Assembly: GCA_964569085.1 (NCBI GenBank)
Contig: CAZMTA010000009.1
Location: 1 to 64,000, forward strand
Reading direction: 5' to 3'
Source: JAJCZZ01 sp964569085
GTDB taxonomy: Bacteria > Gemmatimonadota > Gemmatimonadetes > Longimicrobiales > Gaopeijiaceae
Length of the DNA: 64,000 bases
A model generated the notes under the pieces. That model worked only from the letters and a program-made list of their open reading frames with translations. It did no database searches and had not been told where the DNA came from. Position 1 is the stretch's first letter. The number at the start of each line of letters is the position of its first letter. Below are positions 23,928 to 33,006 of the stretch, piece by piece. The translations under genes and the position numbers were made by a program.

Positions 23928-24515
23928 ATGACACGCTCGCAGCCCCGCTTCCCTCGTCGCGCCCGGCTGGCGGCCGCGCTGGCCGCGCTGACCGTCGGCG
24001 TGGTGGCCGGCGCCTGTGGGGACGACCCCTTCGCCATCCGCTGGGCGGAGCAGCCGGACACGGTGACCCTCTTCTCGCTGGCCCGACCGGAGCTGAACCT
24101 CCAGTCCGGGTTCGACTTCCGCAACCGCCAGCCGGTGGTGGTGGAGGCCCCGGGGAGCACCGGCAGCTGGGACGTGGCCGTGGACACCCGGGGCGGGCGG
24201 ATCGTCCTCCTGCCCGCCGCCGTCCTCGGCGTCGATTCCCGGGCGGCGGTCGTGCCGATCCCGGACATGTCCTACGAGGAGCTGGTCGAGGCCCCCGCCG
24301 ACACGACCCTCTACATCCAGGACAGCCCCGTTCCGGTGGACCTGGGCTCGGTGTACGTGATCCGGACCCGCCGCACGGTGGGCTCCTTCGGGTCGCGGTG
24401 CTTCTACTACGCCAAGATGCAGCCCCTGGAGACCGACGTGGAGGCCGGCACCTTCACCTTCTTCTACGACGCCGCCCGGGTCTGCAACGACCGTCGCCTC
24501 ATCCCGCCGGACTGA
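23928..24515 (+). CDS. Putative lipoprotein of unknown function
   Basis: 195-aa protein. A basic N-region (MTRSQPRFPRRARL) and a hydrophobic core end in a probable lipobox AGAC-G (Cys at about residue 31), followed by Asp-Asp. The mature part looks strand-rich with DVAVDTRGGRIVLLPAAVLG and SCFYYAKMQ-like segments and two further Cys (in SRCFYY and RVCND) that could pair. No known family was recognised. ATG 23928 was chosen because it puts the signal at the N-terminus. It is divergent from the receiver-manC unit and followed by a strong hairpin before serS. Confidence 0.7.
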   Translation: MTRSQPRFPRRARLAAALAALTVGVVAGACGDDPFAIRWAEQPDTVTLFSLARPELNLQSGFDFRNRQPVVVEAPGSTGSWDVAVDTRGGRIVLLPAAVLGVDSRAAVVPIPDMSYEELVEAPADTTLYIQDSPVPVDLGSVYVIRTRRTVGSFGSRCFYYAKMQPLETDVEAGTFTFFYDAARVCNDRRLIPPD

Positions 24516-24522
24516 CGGCTCG

Positions 24523-24541
24523 GCCGGCCCCCCGGGCCGGC
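24523..24541 (+). terminator. Perfect GC hairpin between lipoprotein gene and serS
   Basis: GCCGGCCC (24523-24530) pairs perfectly with GGGCCGGC (24534-24541) across a three-base loop, eight bases after the lipoprotein stop. There is no T run, so it may be a weak or factor-assisted terminator. Confidence 0.4.
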
Positions 24542-24575
24542 ATCCCCCCTCTCCTCTCCGCCGACCACCCAGGCC

Positions 24576-25865
24576 ATGCTCGACATCCGCCTCTTCCGCT
24601 ACGAACCCGAGGACCTGAAGCGGGCGCTGGCCCGCCGCGGGGACGCCGAGCTCCCGACCCTGGTCGACCGGGTGGCGGAGCTGGACGAGGAGCGCCGCGA
24701 GGCCATCGGCGAGGCCAACGAGCTCAAGGCGGAGCGGAACGAGGCGTCGAAGCGGATCGGCGAGCTGAAGCGGGCCGGGGAGGACGCCGACGAGCTCATC
24801 GCCTCCATGCGCGCGGTGGGCGACCGCATCGGCGAGCTCGACGAGGTGGTGCGGGCACGCGAGGCCGCCATGGAGGAGATCCTCCTCCAGATCCCGAACA
24901 CCCCCATGGACGAGGTGCCGGAGGGGGGCGAGGAGGACAACGAGGTCCTGGCCACCTGGGGCGAGCCCCGGGACCACGGCTTCACCCCGCGGCCCCACTG
25001 GGAGCTGGGGGAGGAGCTGGGGATCCTCGACCTCCCCGGCGGGGCCACCGTCACCGGCTCGGGCTTCCCGGTCCTCCGGGGCGCCGGGGCCCGCCTCCAG
25101 CGCGGCCTCATCGACTTCTTCCTGGACGTCCACACCCGGGAGCACGGCTACACCGAGGTGCGGGTGCCGTACCTGGTCAACCGGGACTCCCTCCGGGGCA
25201 CCGGGCAACTGCCCAAGTTCGCCGAGGAGTCCTATCAGACGGAGCGGGACGACCTCTGGTTGATCCCCACCGCCGAGGTCCCGGTCACGAACCTCCTCCG
25301 CGGCGAGCTCCTGGAGGCCGACGCGCTCCCCATGGCGTTCACCGCCTATTCGCCGTGCTTCCGCCGGGAGGCCGGTGCCGCCGGGAAGGACACCCGGGGA
25401 CTCCTGCGGGTGCACCAGTTCGACAAGGTGGAGCTCGTCCGGTTCGAGCGCCCGGAGCGCAGCGCGGAGGCGCTGGAGGAGCTGACGCGGCACGCCGAGA
25501 CGCTCCTGGAGCGCCTGGGGCTCGCCTACCGCCGGGTCCTCCTGGCCACGGGCGATCTGGGCTTCAGCGGGGCCAAGACCTACGACCTGGAGGTCTGGGC
25601 TCCGGGGGTGGAGACCTGGCTCGAGGTGTCGAGCTGCACCACCTTCACCGACTACCAGGCCCGGCGAGCGGACATCCGCTACCGGCCGGCGCCCGGGGAG
25701 AAGCCCGAGTTCGTGCACACGCTGAACGGGTCGGGGCTGGCGCTCCCCCGGGTGATGGCCGCGCTCCTGGAGACGTACCAGGAGGAGGACGGAAGCGTGA
25801 CCCTCCCCGGGGTCCTCGAGCCCTACGTCGGGCCGGACGGGCTGAGGCTGGTCCCGCCCGTCTGA
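24576..25865 (+). CDS. serS: Seryl-tRNA synthetase
   Basis: Class II synthetase charging tRNA-Ser (and tRNA-Sec), 429 aa. It starts MLDIRLFRYEPEDLKRALARRG and then shows the long tRNA-binding coiled coil (about residues 30-100). The class II motifs follow: motif 2 in FRREAGAAGKDTRGLLRVHQFDKVE, then ETWLEVSSCTTFTDYQARR, and motif 3 in LNGSGLALPRVMAALLE. Length is normal. ATG 24576 has no obvious Shine-Dalgarno. The histidine-kinase gene follows 28 bases later. Confidence 0.97.
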   Translation: MLDIRLFRYEPEDLKRALARRGDAELPTLVDRVAELDEERREAIGEANELKAERNEASKRIGELKRAGEDADELIASMRAVGDRIGELDEVVRAREAAMEEILLQIPNTPMDEVPEGGEEDNEVLATWGEPRDHGFTPRPHWELGEELGILDLPGGATVTGSGFPVLRGAGARLQRGLIDFFLDVHTREHGYTEVRVPYLVNRDSLRGTGQLPKFAEESYQTERDDLWLIPTAEVPVTNLLRGELLEADALPMAFTAYSPCFRREAGAAGKDTRGLLRVHQFDKVELVRFERPERSAEALEELTRHAETLLERLGLAYRRVLLATGDLGFSGAKTYDLEVWAPGVETWLEVSSCTTFTDYQARRADIRYRPAPGEKPEFVHTLNGSGLALPRVMAALLETYQEEDGSVTLPGVLEPYVGPDGLRLVPPV

Positions 25866-25893
25866 CCCACCCATCCCTCCAGGGGGCGACGAC

Positions 25894-27075
25894 ATGCTGC
25901 GGATCAAGTGGCCCATCGCCGTCGCGACGCTCTTCGTCCTCCTCCTGGGCTGGTACGTGGCGTACACCCAGCAGATCGTGGAGGCCCTCCAGGCCAACTC
26001 CACGACGCTCACCGAGATCTACTCCGAGGTCCAGGAGGGCCTGACCTCGCCCGACCCGGGCCGGGCCGACGACGCCCTCTTCCGTCTCCAGACCATCATC
26101 CGCGAGGCGGACGTGCCCCTGGTCTGGACGGGCCCCCGGGACACCGTGCTGGCGGTGACGAACCTCCCCTTCGAGGCGGACATCCGCACCGCCCAGGGTC
26201 AGGAACGGGTCCGGGAGTACATCCAGCGGCTGGACGCCAAACGGCCCCCCGTGGGCGATCCCACGACGGGCCACGTGCACTTCGGCGACAGCCCGGAGGT
26301 CCGCAACCTCCGGTGGATCCCGTGGCTCCAGGCCGGAGGACTGCTCCTGACGGTCTTCGTCGGCTTCACCATGGTCCGCTACCAGAAGCGGGTGGAGAGC
26401 GAGCGCGCCTGGACCTCCATGGCCCGGGAGCTGGCGCACCAGCTCGGCACGCCCCTCTCCTCGCTCCAGGGATGGCTGGAGGTGCTGCGCCTCCCACCCC
26501 TCCAGCGGCCGGGCTCGCTGGGCGAGACCGAGGTGGCCGACGCCATCGAGGAGGACCTGGACCGCCTCGAGCGCATCAGCCACCGCTTCGAGCTCATCGG
26601 CCGGGAGCCGGAGCTGGAGGAGCTCTCGGTCCGCCAGGTGGTGCACGACCTGGAGCGGTACCTGGCGGCGCGCCTGCCCCGTCTGGGACGGGGCGTCGAG
26701 CTGGTGGTGGACATCCCCGAGGGCCTCCCCCCGGTGCTGGGCAACCAGGTCCTCCTCATCTGGGCCCTGGAGAACGTGGTGAAGAACGCCCTCGACGCCC
26801 TGGCCGGTCGGGGCGGCAAGATCACCATCTACGCCCGGGAGGTGGGGGAGGGCCTGGTGAGCCTCCGCATCCGGGACACGGGGCCCGGGGTGGACCCGGA
26901 GGTCCGGGACAAGATCTTCGAGCCCGGCGTCACCACCAAGTCGGGGGGATGGGGGGTGGGCCTCGCGCTATCCCGGCGCATCGTGGAGGGCGTCCACGAC
27001 GGCCGCATCGAGCTCCTGGGCGGGGCGGGGGGGACCACCTTCCAGATCCGTCTGCCGTCGGCGCGGGCGGAGTAG
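25894..27075 (+). CDS. Sensor histidine kinase
   Basis: Membrane histidine kinase, 393 aa. Two transmembrane helices (about residues 8-24 and 143-160) bracket a ~118-residue extracytoplasmic sensor domain of no recognised family. There is no clear HAMP domain. The phospho-acceptor is H182 in ARELAHQLGTPLSSL. The ATPase domain has the N box ENVVKNALDAL, G1 DTGPGVD, F box KIFEPGVTTK and G2 GGWGVGLALSRR. No response regulator is adjacent on its strand; the stand-alone receiver at 23359-23760 and the NtrX-like regulator are candidate partners only by proximity. Confidence 0.92.
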   Translation: MLRIKWPIAVATLFVLLLGWYVAYTQQIVEALQANSTTLTEIYSEVQEGLTSPDPGRADDALFRLQTIIREADVPLVWTGPRDTVLAVTNLPFEADIRTAQGQERVREYIQRLDAKRPPVGDPTTGHVHFGDSPEVRNLRWIPWLQAGGLLLTVFVGFTMVRYQKRVESERAWTSMARELAHQLGTPLSSLQGWLEVLRLPPLQRPGSLGETEVADAIEEDLDRLERISHRFELIGREPELEELSVRQVVHDLERYLAARLPRLGRGVELVVDIPEGLPPVLGNQVLLIWALENVVKNALDALAGRGGKITIYAREVGEGLVSLRIRDTGPGVDPEVRDKIFEPGVTTKSGGWGVGLALSRRIVEGVHDGRIELLGGAGGTTFQIRLPSARAE

Positions 27076-27226
27076 CGGGGGGCGAGCCGGCTCCGTCGGG
27101 GGCAGGGCGGCGGGCTTCCGGACCCCGGGTCCCGTCCGGCCATGGACCCGCCCCGGACGAAGGCGTCCGTTCCGGTTACCTTCCCCAACCCGTCCACGAA
27201 TCCTCCCGCACGCCCCCGACGCCTCC

Positions 27227-29515
27227 GTGACCGACCTCCAGCACCTGGCCGGCCTGAACCCCGAGCAGCGCACCGCCACCGAGCACTTCGAAGGGCCCCT
27301 CCTCGTCCTGGCGGGCGCGGGCTCGGGGAAGACCCGGGTCCTCACCGCCCGGGTCTGCCACCTGATCCAGCACCACGGCGTCCCGCCGGAGCGGATCCTG
27401 GCGGTGACCTTCACGAACAAGGCGGCGGGGGAGATGCGGACCCGCATCGCCGGGCTGCTCGGCTCCGAGCCCGCCGGGATGTGGGTGGGGACGTTCCACG
27501 CCATCGGCGCGCGCATGCTGCGGCGCCACGCGCCCCAGCTCGGGTGGGACCGCACCTTCAGCATCTTCGACGCCGACCAGAGCCTGCGCCTGGTGAAGAG
27601 CGTCCAGGAGGAGGTGGGGCTCGACCCGAAGCGCTGGAGCCCCAAGGCGCTCCGCTCCGAGATGAGCAACGCCAAGAACCAGCTCCGCACCCCCGACGAC
27701 GTGGCCATGGAGGCCGAGGGCTCCTTCGACCTCTTCCTGCGCAACGTGGCCAAGGTCTTCCCGGCCTACCAGAAGGCGCTCGAGGCCCAGAACGCCTTCG
27801 ACTTCGACGACCTGCTCCAGAAGCCCGTGGAGCTGCTGGAGAGCACCCCGGCGCTCCTCGAGGAATACCGGAACCGCTTCTCCTTCGTCCTCGTGGACGA
27901 GTACCAGGACACGAACCGGGCCCAGTTCCGCCTCGTGGAGCTCCTGGCCGCGGACCACGGCAACCTCATGGTGGTGGGGGACGACGACCAGTCCATCTAC
28001 GGCTGGCGGGGCGCGGACATCCGCAACATCCTCGACTTCGAGGAGTCCTTCGCCGGGGCGGAGGTGGTGCGCCTGGAGCAGAACTACCGCTCCACCAGCA
28101 CGATCCTCGACACCGCCAACGCCGTCATCGCGGAGAACGTGAACCGGAAGGGGAAGACCCTCCGCACGGACCGCATGGGGGGCGAGCGCATCTCCCTGGT
28201 GGAGACCTTCGACGAGCGGGACGAGGCGCGCTGGATCGTCGACGACATCGAGCGGCGCTTCGCCGACGAGCCCACCCGGTCCTACGAGGACTTCGCGGTG
28301 CTCTACCGGACGAACGCCCAGTCCCGCGCCCTGGAGGACGCGTTCCGCCGGGCCGGCGTCCCCTACCAGATCGTGGGCGGCGTCCGCTTCTACGAGCGCC
28401 GGGAGATCCAGGACGTCCTCGCCTACCTCCGGCTGATCTCCAACCCCCTGGACGAGGTGGCCTTCGGGCGGGTCGTGAACTACCCGCGCCGCGGGGTCGG
28501 GGCCACGTCCCAGGAGCGCCTGGCGGTCTGGGCCCGCTCCGAGGGCATTCCGCTCCTCGAGGCCGCCGCCCGGGCCGAGGAGGCCGACGACATGCACAAG
28601 GGCGGCGCGCGGGGCTTGAAGAAGTTCGCCGCGCTCATCCAGCGCTTCAGCGCCCGGGCCACCCAGATCGGCGTGGGGGAGCTGCTGGAGGAGCTGGTGG
28701 AGGAGCTGGACCTGGTGGGCCACCTCCACGACGAGGGGCCGGACGGAGAGGACCGGGCCCGGAACGTGGCGGAGCTCATCGCCGGCGCGCTGGACTTCGA
28801 CGCCGAGCTGGTGGAGAGCCTCGACACCGACGACATCGACACCTTCACCGAGCTGGACCTCTTCCTCCAGCAGGTGGCGCTGGTGGCCGACGTGGACCGC
28901 CTGGACCCCGACGCCGACACCGTCACCCTCATGACGCTCCACAACGCCAAGGGGCTCGAGTTCCCCGTGGTCTACATCGCGGGGATGGAGGACGGGCTCT
29001 TCCCCCTCTCCCACGCCTTCGACGACCCGGCCACGCTGGAGGAGGAGCGGCGCCTCTTCTACGTCGGGATCACCCGGGCCGAGGACAAGCTGAGCCTGCT
29101 GTGGGCGCGGCAGCGACGCAGGGCGGGGGACTTCACCTACGGGAGCCTGTCGTCGTTCGTGGAGGCGGTGCCCGAGGAGCACCTGGAGGAGCGGCGGAGC
29201 CGGCGGCTCCGCCAGGGCGAGTCCTCGACGCCCCACCGGCGTACGGGACGGCGCCGCCCCGCCGGCGTGCCGGACCGGCCCGAGCCGGAGGACGCCTCCC
29301 AGGAGCCGTCGGGGTTCGAGGCCGGCGACGCGCTCAACCAGGACCTCCCCTCGTTCTCCCCGGGGGAGCGGGTGGTGCACCAGACCTTCGGCTCCGGGTC
29401 GGTCGTGACCGTGAGCGGGTTCGGTCGGGACCTGAAGGTCGTCGTGAAGTTCGACGAGGTGGGGGAGAAGCGGCTGCTGGCGCGGTACGCGGGCCTCGAG
29501 AAGGACTGGCCCTAG
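27227..29515 (+). CDS. pcrA: UvrD/PcrA-type ATP-dependent DNA helicase
   Basis: Superfamily 1A 3'-5' helicase acting in repair and replication, 762 aa. It begins LNPEQRTATEHFEGPLLVLAGAGSGKT (Q motif and Walker A at 30-36) and has VDEYQDTNRAQ (Walker B), VVGDDDQSIYGWRGAD (motif III), LEQNYRS (motif IV), VTLMTLHNAKGLEFPVVYIAG (motif V) and RRLFYVGITRAEDKL (motif VI). The C-terminal FGSGSVVTVSGFG segment is the Tudor-like domain seen in PcrA. GTG 27227 lacks a Shine-Dalgarno; a possible TACCTT -10 box lies about 45 bases upstream. The repeat block starts seven bases after the stop. Confidence 0.96.
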   Translation: MTDLQHLAGLNPEQRTATEHFEGPLLVLAGAGSGKTRVLTARVCHLIQHHGVPPERILAVTFTNKAAGEMRTRIAGLLGSEPAGMWVGTFHAIGARMLRRHAPQLGWDRTFSIFDADQSLRLVKSVQEEVGLDPKRWSPKALRSEMSNAKNQLRTPDDVAMEAEGSFDLFLRNVAKVFPAYQKALEAQNAFDFDDLLQKPVELLESTPALLEEYRNRFSFVLVDEYQDTNRAQFRLVELLAADHGNLMVVGDDDQSIYGWRGADIRNILDFEESFAGAEVVRLEQNYRSTSTILDTANAVIAENVNRKGKTLRTDRMGGERISLVETFDERDEARWIVDDIERRFADEPTRSYEDFAVLYRTNAQSRALEDAFRRAGVPYQIVGGVRFYERREIQDVLAYLRLISNPLDEVAFGRVVNYPRRGVGATSQERLAVWARSEGIPLLEAAARAEEADDMHKGGARGLKKFAALIQRFSARATQIGVGELLEELVEELDLVGHLHDEGPDGEDRARNVAELIAGALDFDAELVESLDTDDIDTFTELDLFLQQVALVADVDRLDPDADTVTLMTLHNAKGLEFPVVYIAGMEDGLFPLSHAFDDPATLEEERRLFYVGITRAEDKLSLLWARQRRRAGDFTYGSLSSFVEAVPEEHLEERRSRRLRQGESSTPHRRTGRRRPAGVPDRPEPEDASQEPSGFEAGDALNQDLPSFSPGERVVHQTFGSGSVVTVSGFGRDLKVVVKFDEVGEKRLLARYAGLEKDWP

Positions 29516-29521
29516 AGGGTT

Positions 29522-29547
29522 GGAGCGGCGGGCCGGCGACGCCCCGC
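29522..29547 (+). repeat. 26-bp inverted repeat, left arm of the repeat block
   Basis: These 26 bases are the exact reverse complement of 29958-29983, the end of the third repeat unit. Together they bracket the whole repeat block and the assembly gap. The left arm begins seven bases after the pcrA stop codon. Confidence 0.85.
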
Positions 29548-29566
29548 GAGCGCTGCGCCGTTGTGG

Positions 29567-29644
29567 GCGTGGGGGCACCATGCCGGAACGGCGGCTCCGC
29601 TCGGCTCGGGGCCGACCGGGTCCCCTCGCCGAGCCTCCCTGCGG
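29567..29644 (+). repeat. Intergenic repeat unit, copy 1 (cut by gap)
   Basis: Begins GCGTGGGGGCACCATGCCGG and continues to the CCTCCCTGCGG just before the Ns. It matches copy 3 over its visible length except for one base (CGGCGG against CGACGG). A 7-bp internal stem GGCTCGG/CCGAGCC can form. Confidence 0.85.
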
Positions 29645-29744
29645 NNNNNNNNNNNNNNNNNNNNNNNNNNNNNNNNNNNNNNNNNNNNNNNNNNNNNNNN
29701 NNNNNNNNNNNNNNNNNNNNNNNNNNNNNNNNNNNNNNNNNNNN
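29645..29744. other. Assembly gap (100 Ns) inside the repeat block
   Basis: Exactly 100 undetermined bases flanked on both sides by copies of the same repeat unit. The repeats are the likely cause of the break, and further copies may be hidden here. Confidence 0.99.
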
Positions 29745-29821
29745 GGCGGCTCCGCTCGGCTCGGGGCCGACCGGGTCCCCTCGCCGAGCCTCCCTGCGGA
29801 GCGTCGCCGGCCCGCCGCTCC
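29745..29821 (+). repeat. Intergenic repeat unit, copy 2 (5' end lost in gap)
   Basis: Resumes at GGCGGCTCCGCTCGGCTCGG and runs to CCCGCCGCTCC, differing from copy 3 by GCGGAG instead of GCGGGG. A separate 7-bp hairpin GCCCCCC/GGGGGGC (29860-29866 with 29870-29876) lies in the 62 bases between copies 2 and 3. Confidence 0.85.
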
Positions 29822-29883
29822 CGACCGGGAGGGGCGCACCCGTCACGCCAGCCGCTCTCGCCCCCCTCCGGGGGGCCGTGATG

Positions 29884-29983
29884 GCGTGGGGGCACCATGC
29901 CGGAACGACGGCTCCGCTCGGCTCGGGGCCGACCGGGTCCCCTCGCCGAGCCTCCCTGCGGGGCGTCGCCGGCCCGCCGCTCC
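29884..29983 (+). repeat. Intergenic repeat unit, copy 3 (complete, about 100 bp)
   Basis: The only copy seen from end to end. Its last 26 bases (29958-29983) are the inverted partner of 29522-29547, and its final base is part of the stop codon of the phospholipase-like gene. It contains a frame beginning ATGCCGGAACG that stays open, but this is a by-product of GC content. Confidence 0.85.
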
Positions 29984-30936
29984 TACTCCAGCGCTCTCCG
30001 GCCCGCCCGGCGTGAGGTGATGCCGGCGGCGAAGTCGGCGTCCTCGATCTGGGGCCAGAAGCGGAGGGGGCCGTCGGGGAAGGGGAAGAAGTCGTCGGCC
30101 ATCTCGGCCAGCACCTCGGGATGGTCCGCGGTGTGGTCGGCCAGGGCCCTGCGGCGGACCTTCTTGGCCAGCCGGAGGTTGAGCTCCCCCACCGGATCCA
30201 GCGTCGCCGCCGGAGAGCCGCCCCGCTCCCGCAGGTAGCCGACCAGGTAGTCGAAGGCCACCTCGAAGTAGGTGTCCACCAGCGGGTCCGGGAGGTCGAA
30301 GCGGGAGTGGGCCAGGACCTGCTCGAAGATGCGCTGCCAGCGGTCGTGGCCCTGCATGCGGATCATCCCCCGGAAGATCCGCCGGTTGGTCTGGAAGCTG
30401 AAGATGGTCCGGCTCAGGACCTCGTCGAAGAGGGAGTCCGCCTCCGAGTGGTCGTGGTCCACCACCAGGTGTCGCGCCTTGTTCAGGAACTCCTCACCCA
30501 CGTGCATGTCCATGCGGTGCTCCCAGTAGGCGTGGCCGAGGCCCTGGGTGGTGCTGGTGAGGAGGAGCCGGCGCGGCACGTACACGTTGTGCGCGATGGT
30601 GTCGGCGGCCAGGTGCGCCAGGTAGCCGTACCCCACCGAGGCCAGCGCCTCGGAGTCGGCGGTGTCGAGGATCTCCTCGCCCACCGCCCAGTTGTGGCAG
30701 TGGCGTCCCTCGGGCACGTACTTCTTGGCGAACGAGATGTCCGCCGCGATGGAGCCGTAGAGGAAGTGGAGCGGGTGGCGCTCCAGCACGGCCTGGATGG
30801 CCGGGGGGAGGAGGTAGAGGGAGGCCAGCACGGCCTCGCCCAGCGCCACGTGGGTGGCGGGGCCCCACGCCAGCACCGGATCGGGGACCAGGACGAGCCA
30901 GCCCAGGGCGACCAGGAACGGGGGAAGGAGCCTCAT
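29983..30936 (-). CDS. Zinc-dependent phospholipase C family protein
   Basis: 317-aa protein with an N-terminal signal sequence (MRLLPPFLVALGWLVLVPDPVLA) directly followed by WGPATHVALGEAVL. The start at Trp and early His is typical of mature zinc-dependent phospholipase C/S1-P1-type enzymes, where Trp1 helps bind zinc. Further likely metal ligands are in GSIAADISF, GRHCHNWAVG and GYLAHLAADTIAHNVYVP, and HLVVDHDHSEAD. Its substrate is unknown. ATG 30936 was chosen for the signal peptide. The gene ends at the edge of the repeat block, so its last residues (SRRAGRRALE) may have been altered by it. Confidence 0.82.
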   Translation of the reverse strand: MRLLPPFLVALGWLVLVPDPVLAWGPATHVALGEAVLASLYLLPPAIQAVLERHPLHFLYGSIAADISFAKKYVPEGRHCHNWAVGEEILDTADSEALASVGYGYLAHLAADTIAHNVYVPRRLLLTSTTQGLGHAYWEHRMDMHVGEEFLNKARHLVVDHDHSEADSLFDEVLSRTIFSFQTNRRIFRGMIRMQGHDRWQRIFEQVLAHSRFDLPDPLVDTYFEVAFDYLVGYLRERGGSPAATLDPVGELNLRLAKKVRRRALADHTADHPEVLAEMADDFFPFPDGPLRFWPQIEDADFAAGITSRRAGRRALE

Positions 30937-30961
30937 TGGGACACCGGAACCGCGGACGGGC

Positions 30962-31600
30962 TCAGCGCTCGCGGGTGGCGGGCGGGGACGCCGGCCGCCC
31001 CGGATCGTCGGCGGGCGGGGGCGGCATGCCCACGTCGGGCGTGGCCTCGGGGTGGGCCTCCGTCCCGGGGTCCTCGACACGCTGGGCGGCCTCCGCCACC
31101 ACCTCCCGGTCCACCTCGGTCTTGTCGTCGCCGGCCAGCGTCCGGGCGCCCTCCCGCACCCCACGCACCGTGGCGGCGGTGTCGAGGAAGATCCCCTCGG
31201 CCTCGCTCTGGACCAGCTCCATGAGCGCGTTGAACTCCTCGATGCGCTCCTCCATCCGGTCCGACGCCTGGTTCAGCCGGCCGCTCAACGCCTTGATGGA
31301 GGCGTTGAGCCGCTGCACGTCGGTGCGGAGCGCCGCGGTGATGAAGTCCACGTTGTCCGCGATGGAGCGGGCCCGGTCGGCGGCGGGACCGAGGTTGCCC
31401 TCGACGGTGCGCCGGATGCCGGCGACCTGGCGGTTCACCCGCCGGAGCACCCAGGCTCCCAGGAAGGCCAGTACCCCGACGCCCACGGCCATGACGAGGA
31501 TCGCGACGTCCACGGCGACCCCCAGCGGATCGCGGGCGGCGACGGTGACGAGGGTGTCGGCGACGGCCTGGAGCGCGGGCTGGAAGACGATGGGAATCAT
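30962..31600 (-). CDS. DUF948-like membrane-anchored coiled-coil protein
   Basis: 212-aa protein with one transmembrane helix (about residues 27-52, VDVAILVMAVGVGVLAFLGAWVL) followed by a long helical segment (about 55-160) rich in Arg, Glu, Asp and Leu heptads, and a Pro/Ala-rich tail. The arrangement resembles DUF948/YtxG-like proteins of unknown role. ATG 31600 is 35 bases after the antiporter gene stop on the same strand, so it may belong to the ptsN-PII-antiporter transcript. Confidence 0.7.
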   Translation of the reverse strand: MIPIVFQPALQAVADTLVTVAARDPLGVAVDVAILVMAVGVGVLAFLGAWVLRRVNRQVAGIRRTVEGNLGPAADRARSIADNVDFITAALRTDVQRLNASIKALSGRLNQASDRMEERIEEFNALMELVQSEAEGIFLDTAATVRGVREGARTLAGDDKTEVDREVVAEAAQRVEDPGTEAHPEATPDVGMPPPPADDPGRPASPPATRER

Positions 31601-31635
31601 GACCTAGAGTCTAATCGATCGACGGACCGGGCGCC

Positions 31636-32964
31636 TCAACCCTCGTCCTCGCTCACCCGGTCCGGTGCCTGGCTGTGGCGGAGGGCCTCCTGCTCGGCCC
31701 GACGCTGGTCCCCCCGGGCCAGGGCCTCCTCCACCCGCGGGGAGATCTCGCCGGCTCTGCGGAGGAGCTTCACCGTGAACCACGGGCCCGTGAGCTCGGA
31801 GATCGTCACCCCGATCACGACGACGGTGAAGAGGACCGATTCGGCGGCCACCCCGCGGATCTCCAGGTCCGAGTAGAGGAGGACGCCGGACACGGCCATG
31901 GCCACCGAGATCCCTCCCTGGGGAAGGAGCCCCAGGCCCAGACGGCGGGGCACCTCGAAGCGCATGGGGGTCACGGTCACGAGCGCGGCGGCGCCCACGG
32001 TCTTGGCCGTGGCGCGCAGCAGCACGTATCCCACCGCCATGGCCACGACCCAGAGGGTCGGCACCGTCAGCAGGGCGCCGGCCACCAGGAGGAAGGTCAG
32101 GTAGACGGGCTTCTCCCAGCGCTCGAGCACCGAGAAGATCCGCTGGCGGTCGGGAGCCATGTTGGCCACCACCGTCCCCATGACCACCGACACGAAGAGC
32201 GGGGAGAGCCCCCACTGGAGGGCGGCACCGGCGGCGAAGGCCGACGTCCCCAGGATGTAGAGGACGAGCTCCTCGGAGGTGGGGCGGCTCCGGGTGAGCC
32301 AGAGGAAGACGATGCCCAGGACGACGCCCAGCCCCAGCGCCATCCCCACCAGGGCGAAGCCGAAGGCCGAGAACTCGGCGGTCCCGGTCCCGGCCGTCTC
32401 GGGGCGGAAGAAGGCGTACGTGAGCTCCAGGGCGAGGATCCCGATGCCGGCGTCCAGGGAGCCGATGAAGAAGAGCAGGTCCCGCACGTTGCCCCGGACC
32501 AGGAAGTTGGACGACACCACGGCGATTCCCGCCGGGGTGGTGACCGCGGCGGTGGCCGCGGCGCCCATGGCCAGGAGGAGCGGGACCTCCCCCTGGAACG
32601 CGGCGGCACCCAGGACGAGCCACGCGCCGCCCAGGAACAGGCCGAAGGCCAGCACCGCCTGGCCCACGCCGATGACGTGGTAGGCCAGGGGGAACTGCTT
32701 CAGGCTCTCCCAGTCGAGCTGGAGCCCGAAGTGGAAGCCCACCCAGCCCAGCCCCAGGGCCAGCAGGGGGTAGAGCTGGGTGGTCGCCTCCTGCGTGAGG
32801 AGCCCCAGCCCCACGGGACCCAGGGCGAAGCCCAGGAGGAGGAAGTGGGTCCCGGTCCGGAACAGGAGCCGCGGCCCCGGAGTGACGCGCTCGGTGGAGA
32901 AGGAGAAGCGCGTGCCCAGGAGGGCCACGGAGATGAGGACCAGCGTGCCGACGAGGGGATCCAT
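31636..32964 (-). CDS. Cation:proton antiporter (CPA superfamily)
   Basis: Integral-membrane exchanger of 442 aa with about 12 hydrophobic segments in two inverted halves, typical of the Na+(K+)/H+ exchanger domain. Conserved acidic positions lie in FFIGSLDAGIGILAL (Asp in the middle of the membrane) and polar breaks in AAATAAVTTPAGIAVVSSN. The last 35 residues form a charged cytoplasmic tail. It is 42 bases downstream of a PII-like gene that overlaps an EIIA-Ntr-like gene; both are likely regulators. Which cation is exchanged cannot be told. Confidence 0.85.
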   Translation of the reverse strand: MDPLVGTLVLISVALLGTRFSFSTERVTPGPRLLFRTGTHFLLLGFALGPVGLGLLTQEATTQLYPLLALGLGWVGFHFGLQLDWESLKQFPLAYHVIGVGQAVLAFGLFLGGAWLVLGAAAFQGEVPLLLAMGAAATAAVTTPAGIAVVSSNFLVRGNVRDLLFFIGSLDAGIGILALELTYAFFRPETAGTGTAEFSAFGFALVGMALGLGVVLGIVFLWLTRSRPTSEELVLYILGTSAFAAGAALQWGLSPLFVSVVMGTVVANMAPDRQRIFSVLERWEKPVYLTFLLVAGALLTVPTLWVVAMAVGYVLLRATAKTVGAAALVTVTPMRFEVPRRLGLGLLPQGGISVAMAVSGVLLYSDLEIRGVAAESVLFTVVVIGVTISELTGPWFTVKLLRRAGEISPRVEEALARGDQRRAEQEALRHSQAPDRVSEDEG

Positions 32965-33006
32965 GAGCGGTCCGGCGGTCCCGGGGAGGTGCGCCCCGGG
33001 ACCCGC

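Noticed and set aside
29567..29983. CRISPR-like repeat array
   Set aside because: Units are about 100 bp with internal stems and unequal spacing, and no cas genes are near.
29897..30020. Small frame MPERRLRSARGRPG in the repeat units
   Set aside because: It is the same GC-rich repeat read in one open frame; no ribosome binding site, and length varies with repeat number.
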